Positions 58,312-64,000 of a stretch of DNA of 64,000 nucleotides are shown one piece after another; the stretch's first letter is position 1; each line of letters starts with the position of its first letter. Both the position numbers and the translations under genes were made by a program. The notes beneath the pieces are model-generated. The model was not told the DNA's origin and did not search any database. It saw only the letters and a program-made list of their open reading frames with translations. Origin of the DNA: Siphonodentalium dalli (lineage: Eukaryota > Mollusca > Scaphopoda > Gadilida > Siphonodentaliidae); assembly GCA_032622095.1 (NCBI GenBank), contig CP136064.1:272451614-272515613 (forward strand), given 5' to 3'.

Positions 58312-61300
58312 ACAACGATTTTACTTTATATTACATGTATTTACCCTATTAGTGCCAAGTGTTTCGCATGTCCACAATGTAATTAGCTCCGTTTATGGCG
58401 GCGAGCCAAATCTACCAGTATTTAAGACAACTAAACTTCACTTTCATAAATTAGAAAAATATACCATTTGAGATGGAGTTAGTAGTGCTGTGCTGCTTCA
58501 GACGGGACATCGGATGAAATCCGAGTATGCATTCGATTTGCAACATGTATTGTCTCAACTAGGAGCGGGTGTGGAAAACGAGTATGCCTGCCCTAAGTTT
58601 CAAGCTAATTGCAATGATTTTTCTCCTGTTGATTTCCACAAACAATTCTCATAAAACCAGACAAATCTGTCCTCATTTACTTAAAATTGTCAAAGGTTGA
58701 ATGCCCGTTTGACAGTTTCAAGCATCTTTTATATCAAATTGGAGGAAATGGAACCATTTTTTTGTGTTATCGTTTTGCACGATTTTTCAGAATTCGAGAT
58801 ATCGAGACATATGAGATGCCTGTTACTCCGATGATTAAATGCCACACCCCTCGGATCCGTTATATATGAGCATATAAATCAAAATTATGTTTTGACTTTT
58901 GATGTACACTAATAAGCACCTTGCCATGACTGGATAGAGTTGATCCAAAAGAGCAACATATCCTCCCGCAAATGGACACATAATCGACCTGTAGTGAGAA
59001 ATAGGTACATAATGTGATTATTTGATCATGAAATAATCTGATAATGGAGTCATAGCCGTTATTTCGTTTTATGGCGCGGGCCACAATGAAGACACGCGTT
59101 AAAGAGCATACACACAAAAAGTCGTGGGTTGGCTTATTTGTGTCATTCTCCACACATACTCTACTTAGAAACATTATGAGTTGATAATGTGACTAAAATG
59201 CTCTAATTTTCAGCGCACTATCGACTCAAAATGAGGCGATTATCAGCAGATTATACACCAAAAACAAGTTTTTTTTATATAAGCAGCTCATGTGTGTATT
59301 TATTCGGGAGAACAGGCCGAAATTACTAATTAGCGCCACACACCAGATGAAGGGTCCAACCCACGGCGATTTCAGTCTAAAATTGTGAGTTAAAGCACGA
59401 AAATGTGTGGTTATGTGGTTTTTGGTCCGAAAACCAAATATTTTACTCCATATATTGATTGGAAACTTAAGCTATTTGGACAATCCCAACCCATGTCGGT
59501 CTGAACTTTCCAACTCCAGGTGGTACACACATGGTCTTTTCAAGCTTTTTAAAATTGTGACCAATTTAAGGGGTGAGACATCCGCGTAACCTCCTGTTCC
59601 GTGATCGATGCCTTACGGCGACAAAATACAGGTAACGTATTATAAAACGGAGATAAACAGATAAACCGCATCCACGTGTTCAGGTTTGACGACACCAACA
59701 TAATAATCTCGATGCAGTGCGCAGCACGTGTAACGAAGTTACCTGTTCCCACGAAGCTATACCTGTTCGTGACTTTACTTGATGGATTTGCACGGAACTT
59801 TAGTTATTGTTACAAGATTAAAATCTTTCATGCCCTTATGGCTACATCTCATGCCCGTATGATTATAAGTAGGGACGATATTGTACCTTATTTTAAGTAT
59901 CATAGATTTAATCTACTATCACTAATTAGTACTCTAGATTTAATATATTATTAATTCAGTAACGTTTTATGAAGTTTCGGTCACTTGCTAATGATTGGCT
60001 CCTTGCCAACACAGTACCCATTTAAGCCCGGACCAGTACAGGTTTGGGAGAAGCAGATTTTCTAGCAACCAGATAGTTTCTCAATCCACGAAGTTGTTCT
60101 ATCCGCGATACTGCCGTGCTGTTTATAGTTTATAGTTTATTCATACTAATGGTGATGATAATGATCGCGATGAAATGCATCAATGCTGCACATTTCGTTT
60201 TTCTTTATATATCGGATTTATGGAGGCATTGGCTCACTATGCATTAGTGTTCAAATTTCCGTTTCTTATCGAAATGGCAATGCGTCGATCGGAACGACAT
60301 GCTGACTGGGAGTTCCCTCAACTCAGATCAAGCTTGAAAATCGGTCACAATTGTCGCCCTTGACGGGGTTAGAATCTGCGGCGACATCGCCCACTATGCC
60401 CACACTGCGATGCAAACACCATGCAGCGCCCTCTAGGTTATCACTGCGATATACCACTGCAACAATGATGTTACTTTGCGGACCGATACATCTATTTTTA
60501 CACATCGTCGGAACTATATTTAGTCACCTATTATCTTATTTTGACCACCAAAAGTTTACAATAATGGTAATTCGTGCGGTATTGATCAAAACAATATAGA
60601 CTGAGCCAGACAAAGACAATTTTAATCGTAAAATATTAGAAATAAGAACACGTAAGAAATCCTTACCAAATGTCCTTATGGCAGGGATATCTCAGCGAAG
60701 CGATGGTAGTTAACTCTGCCTGGAGTTTGACTGCGATGTTGGTATCCGGAGAACAAATCAATGCAAAACAAAACGAACGGCTGAACATTAATTTCTGCAT
60801 CGACAATGAATTGAGATGAAACGAATGCAAACCGAAAGTAATGAATATTTAATAGATCGGAACGAAATCAACGGGCAGGTCGATTATAAGACGTCATCAA
60901 ATGTAAAGTGGGCGGATTTCCCGTCCGAGGAATTTAGAATCACACAGGATTTTCTGACGAAAGGATAGTATTCCCACATAGCTTGAGAGAGAAATCGTTA
61001 TACTGTAAGATGTAGTGCACATTACAATTATTTCATTGTAGATAAAATGTGGAGAGGCACTCATGTTTCAAACGGTTCTACAGAGAACAATATAATTATG
61101 CGTGGACAATCACAGTGTTAATCTACTCTCAAGTGATTTTAACCAGTGACAATCCGGCTCGGTGAGCTCTCGTAATGCTTCGTTACATGTACTGTGTAAT
61201 TTGTGTACTGCTGTACCAAGAATTTCAAGGAGTCATTTCCACAAGTTATGAATCCACTGAGACACTTGACACTAAACAGTGGTATCCGATAGCACAGTAC

Positions 61301-62955
61301 GAAAATGTTTCCAGTTGGTCTAAGATTCAATGTGCTGGAAAGTGTTCTGTGAGGCATTTGTGCTCCCGATTCGCTTATGAGGACGATGTTCACGAATGCC
61401 ACATCAGTCCGATTACATGGATAACAGGGCACAATTACTTCGTTAGGAAAGGTGAGTAGGATTTCGCGTTAATTGGATACATATGCTGTTATATTGTCAC
61501 CAACCTTTTTATTACACACCCGCTGTCGAATTCTTAGTATTCTTAGCATAAGTGGTTAATTCGAGAGTTCACATAATATGACCTAATTACGTTGCTAGAG
61601 GCGACGTGACGTTGCTAGTGGCGACGTGACGTGAATATAAGAAGATTGTGATAGAAAAATCATTGGAAAAAAGAAACAATCACTTTTGTTTTTGTTTGGG
61701 GTATGAAAAAACACAGAGCAGCAATAGTCTTGGTTTTGATTAGAGGTTACCATAATCGAGGATTTGTGGAATTGTGGAAGGATATCCATTGAGTCTCCGG
61801 CTCTCGTGGTATTCTTCCGCCATCCGCTCTCGTGCCATAATCACTTTCCAAATCAACACAGTACGCGGCTTTATATAACTGTTTCGCGCGATTTTTTCCC
61901 CAACTGACCAATTGTCACGCTTTATGAATTTAGTACCATGTTTTCTGAAACAATTCGTTCGTTTAAAAGGAACCATGCCCCTATATTTGTTGGACACCGT
62001 AAGGACTATAGACATGTTTATTGTTAACAAACATCACCCTATTAAAACAGGTATATCGCTGAATGCATGGGTGTTTCATCGAAGCCGATAGGAAAACTCA
62101 TGGCCAAATGTCAAGAAACTGACTATGGGAAATACTGTCAATGGCTACACATTTTTAATCTGAAACCAGTATTTGGATTGTTTGAACGATAGTTTGAACT
62201 AAATAGTCATTTTTCATTTCAAATTGTGTTATTTCTCTCAGTGCCGAATTGGTCATCAAGCGGTCATGTCTTCGTGTTGTGATTTTAATTCATAAACTTC
62301 AGTCGATCTTTCGCATATCAATCTTAGACGTTCGAAGGAACTTGCATGATAAAACAAAAACCTAATACTGTAGCGAAGTGGAACATAAATTAATATATTT
62401 TATTCTTGCTGACATAACAAGTATTTTGTCAGTGTCAAACTGAAATAAATTTGGTCGTTCCTTATAACACTGAATATAATATTATAAGCAAACAAAAATG
62501 ACTTGGACATGCAACTATCTTGTAATGGAGATATACAGGAATAAAAAAACTGTTTCAGTTTCATAAGTCGTCAATTTACTAAGAGTAATAATATAATTGC
62601 ATATAATAGCTACCACGTACGCTAGAAATCTGAAAAAGTTAATACAAACCTTAGCCTAATTCATTGTGCAAACGATGAAGAATGCGCAAAAGACTTCAGT
62701 ATTAGTGTTTGGCAATATTTAATAACTGCAAATACTGACTGAAATAAAACTTAATAATATCAAAAACTGATTTGCTTATATACTATTGGCATAGATGTCC
62801 AAACCAGATTATGATCATGTGGTGGACATATACATACACTAAATGAACTAGTTCATTACTAATCATCCAGTGTGTGGAGATTAAAAGTGCATTGATGTCT
62901 GCCTGTTAACCAGTAATTAATGGATTTCCAGTGATGGTAATTTTGTAGCATATCT
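58312..62955 (+). repeat. Right copy of segmental duplication (partner 11668-20208)
   Basis: Colinear with the left copy through the interspersed repeat (58915-59335), the upstream region and exon 1. It then lacks 14900-15522 (junction near 61463, at TTCGCG) and lacks the 3.2-kb insertion (empty site 62852-62860). A small deletion near 58514 removes GGGGGCAGTTTTAGTTCAAT and adjacent bases. The single-copy sequences beyond both ends differ, so this is a dispersed duplication about 46 kb apart. Confidence 0.93.
61175..61451 (+). pseudogene. Paralogous exon 1 of the secreted PAN-domain protein
   Basis: Intact ATG, leader, PAN-like cysteines (IQCAGKC..LC, HEC) and donor GAAAG|GTGAGT at 61452. 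Compared with 14604-14880 I count about 12 amino-acid replacements and about 5 synonymous changes, roughly what neutral drift would give. Candidate exon 2 is deleted, and exons 3-5 are not seen before the window ends 12.5 kb downstream. It may be a broken copy, or the first exon of a complete paralogue whose other exons lie beyond the right edge; the window cannot decide. Confidence 0.6.
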
Positions 62956-63454
62956 TTTGGTTTCTGCTATCTTTTATTTTCCTACTCTTTATGACCATTT
63001 CATAAACTGCCTATACAACAGAGTGCTCTACCTACCATTAGCTTATGTCAGCTTCCGGTGGGTAAGACATGGTACATATAATTGTGAACTCTTCTGCTAT
63101 AGGGCATCCCCCCTCTACTCACATAATATGGGTCACACAAAGCTACGATATATGGAACCCATGCGAGATGTTCTGCGATAGAGGGTTCTTTTGGCCCTAT
63201 AGACTGTTTGACGTATTTATTTTACATCCTAATGTTGATATTTTCACCATTATCACCTTATTTGACAAGCTCTTAAACTTTTGTTTAACTTTTTATTTCT
63301 AAAAAAAAATACAGCACAAAACTCGTATACATTAGGTGATATCCCAACCTAAAAATTGTTAACTTATAATTCAGTGGGAGTGTCGTGCGCCTTACTGGAT
63401 GGGTCATCGGGACGGAAACTTAAATATTGCCAAATGAATGAATATATAGTTGTG
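62956..63454. other. No supported gene
   Basis: Sequence after the duplication ends. The frames 62957-63181 and 63069-63302 overlap and have no domain. Nothing else recognised. Confidence 0.4.
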
Positions 63455-64000
63455 ATGCATAACATTTACACAAAATGGAGTATTCACGATATTATTTATA
63501 AACACAATTCCCCCCTTATGATCGCCCTACCACCACGTGAACGCGCCTCGTTGTTATAATCAGTAAGTTCACGGTCGACACAGCCATTTTGGTACCCATT
63601 TACGAAATATTATACAAATGTATAACACTCCTTAATGGTGTGGTGCCAATCACGCACATGCTCAAGTAACAACGCTCTTTAAAAGAGACCACAATTGCTT
63701 AAGGGAATGGCCAAAACTCGGAATCATTCACCAAAATTAATCTTGGAATTATTATATAATATCCACATCCCAACAGTACAGTTGATCACAACCTTAAGTT
63801 CTTAACCACGACAGTACAGTCGTTATGCATAACATTTACACAAAATGGTGTCTTCACGATATTATTTATAACCACAACTTCCCCCTTATGATTTCCATAC
63901 CATCACGTGGACGCGCCTCGTTGGTATAATCATTAATTTCGCGGTGGACATAGCCATTTTGGTACCCAATTACGATATATTTTTACAAATTTATGAACAC
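63455..64000 (+). repeat. 370-bp tandem repeat running off the right edge
   Basis: ATGCATAACATTTACACAAA begins at 63455 and again at 63825. Both continue with TTCACGATATTATTTATAA, CCCCTTATGAT, CACGTG.ACGCGCCTCGTTG and AGCCATTTTGGTACCCA. The first unit is complete and the second is cut by the window end, so the true copy number is unknown. Confidence 0.9.

Overview
The window looks like nuclear DNA of an invertebrate animal, most likely a lophotrochozoan and probably a bivalve or gastropod mollusc. It is AT-rich and gene-poor, with GT/AG introns of 2-10 kb, a LINE-type retrotransposon, Helitron-like elements, many fold-back palindromes and several tandem-repeat classes. The only host gene I can model encodes a secreted protein with a PAN/apple-like cysteine domain followed by a domain I associate with uncharacterised mollusc proteins. 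The species cannot be fixed without a database search.

Layout. (1) 1-10.8 kb is a satellite array with a higher-order repeat of about 2,360 bp made of monomers of about 713, 715, 553, 190 and 190 bp. It decays at its right edge and is followed by an inverted half-monomer that runs into a microsatellite (11.1-11.4 kb). (2) 11.67-20.21 kb is the left copy of a segmental duplication; its partner is 58.31-62.96 kb in the same orientation. The left copy carries a 3.2 kb insertion with terminal inverted repeats that the right copy lacks, so the right copy shows the empty site. (3) 14.6-34.2 kb holds the multi-exon secreted-protein gene on the + strand. Exons at 14604-14880, 21487-21641, 31754-31923 and 33982-34166 have matching splice phases, and there is a candidate extra exon at 15022-15145. 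The last exon with the stop codon was not found. Its introns hold repeats, palindromes and a decayed reverse-transcriptase fragment. (4) 34.2-45.4 kb is non-coding, with small tandem repeats, a head-to-tail trio of Helitron-like elements (38.78-40.11 kb), a second pair (42.46-43.34 kb) and fold-back sequences. (5) 45.8-49.55 kb is a LINE with an uninterrupted endonuclease plus reverse transcriptase frame and a 3' tail. (6) 49.7-58.3 kb holds a probable inverted-repeat DNA element, a palindrome, a 34-bp tandem array, an unidentified decayed coding region with 130-bp repeats, and a frameshifted LINE ORF1-like remnant. (7) 58.3-63 kb is the right copy of the duplication, with the first exon of a paralogue that lacks candidate exon 2. 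(8) From 63.45 kb to the right edge is a 370-bp tandem repeat.

The genes do not form a pathway. The main content is repeat biology: satellite higher-order structure, rolling-circle transposons, fold-backs and a duplicated exon bearing signs of relaxed or diversifying evolution. All boundaries and comparisons were made by eye.
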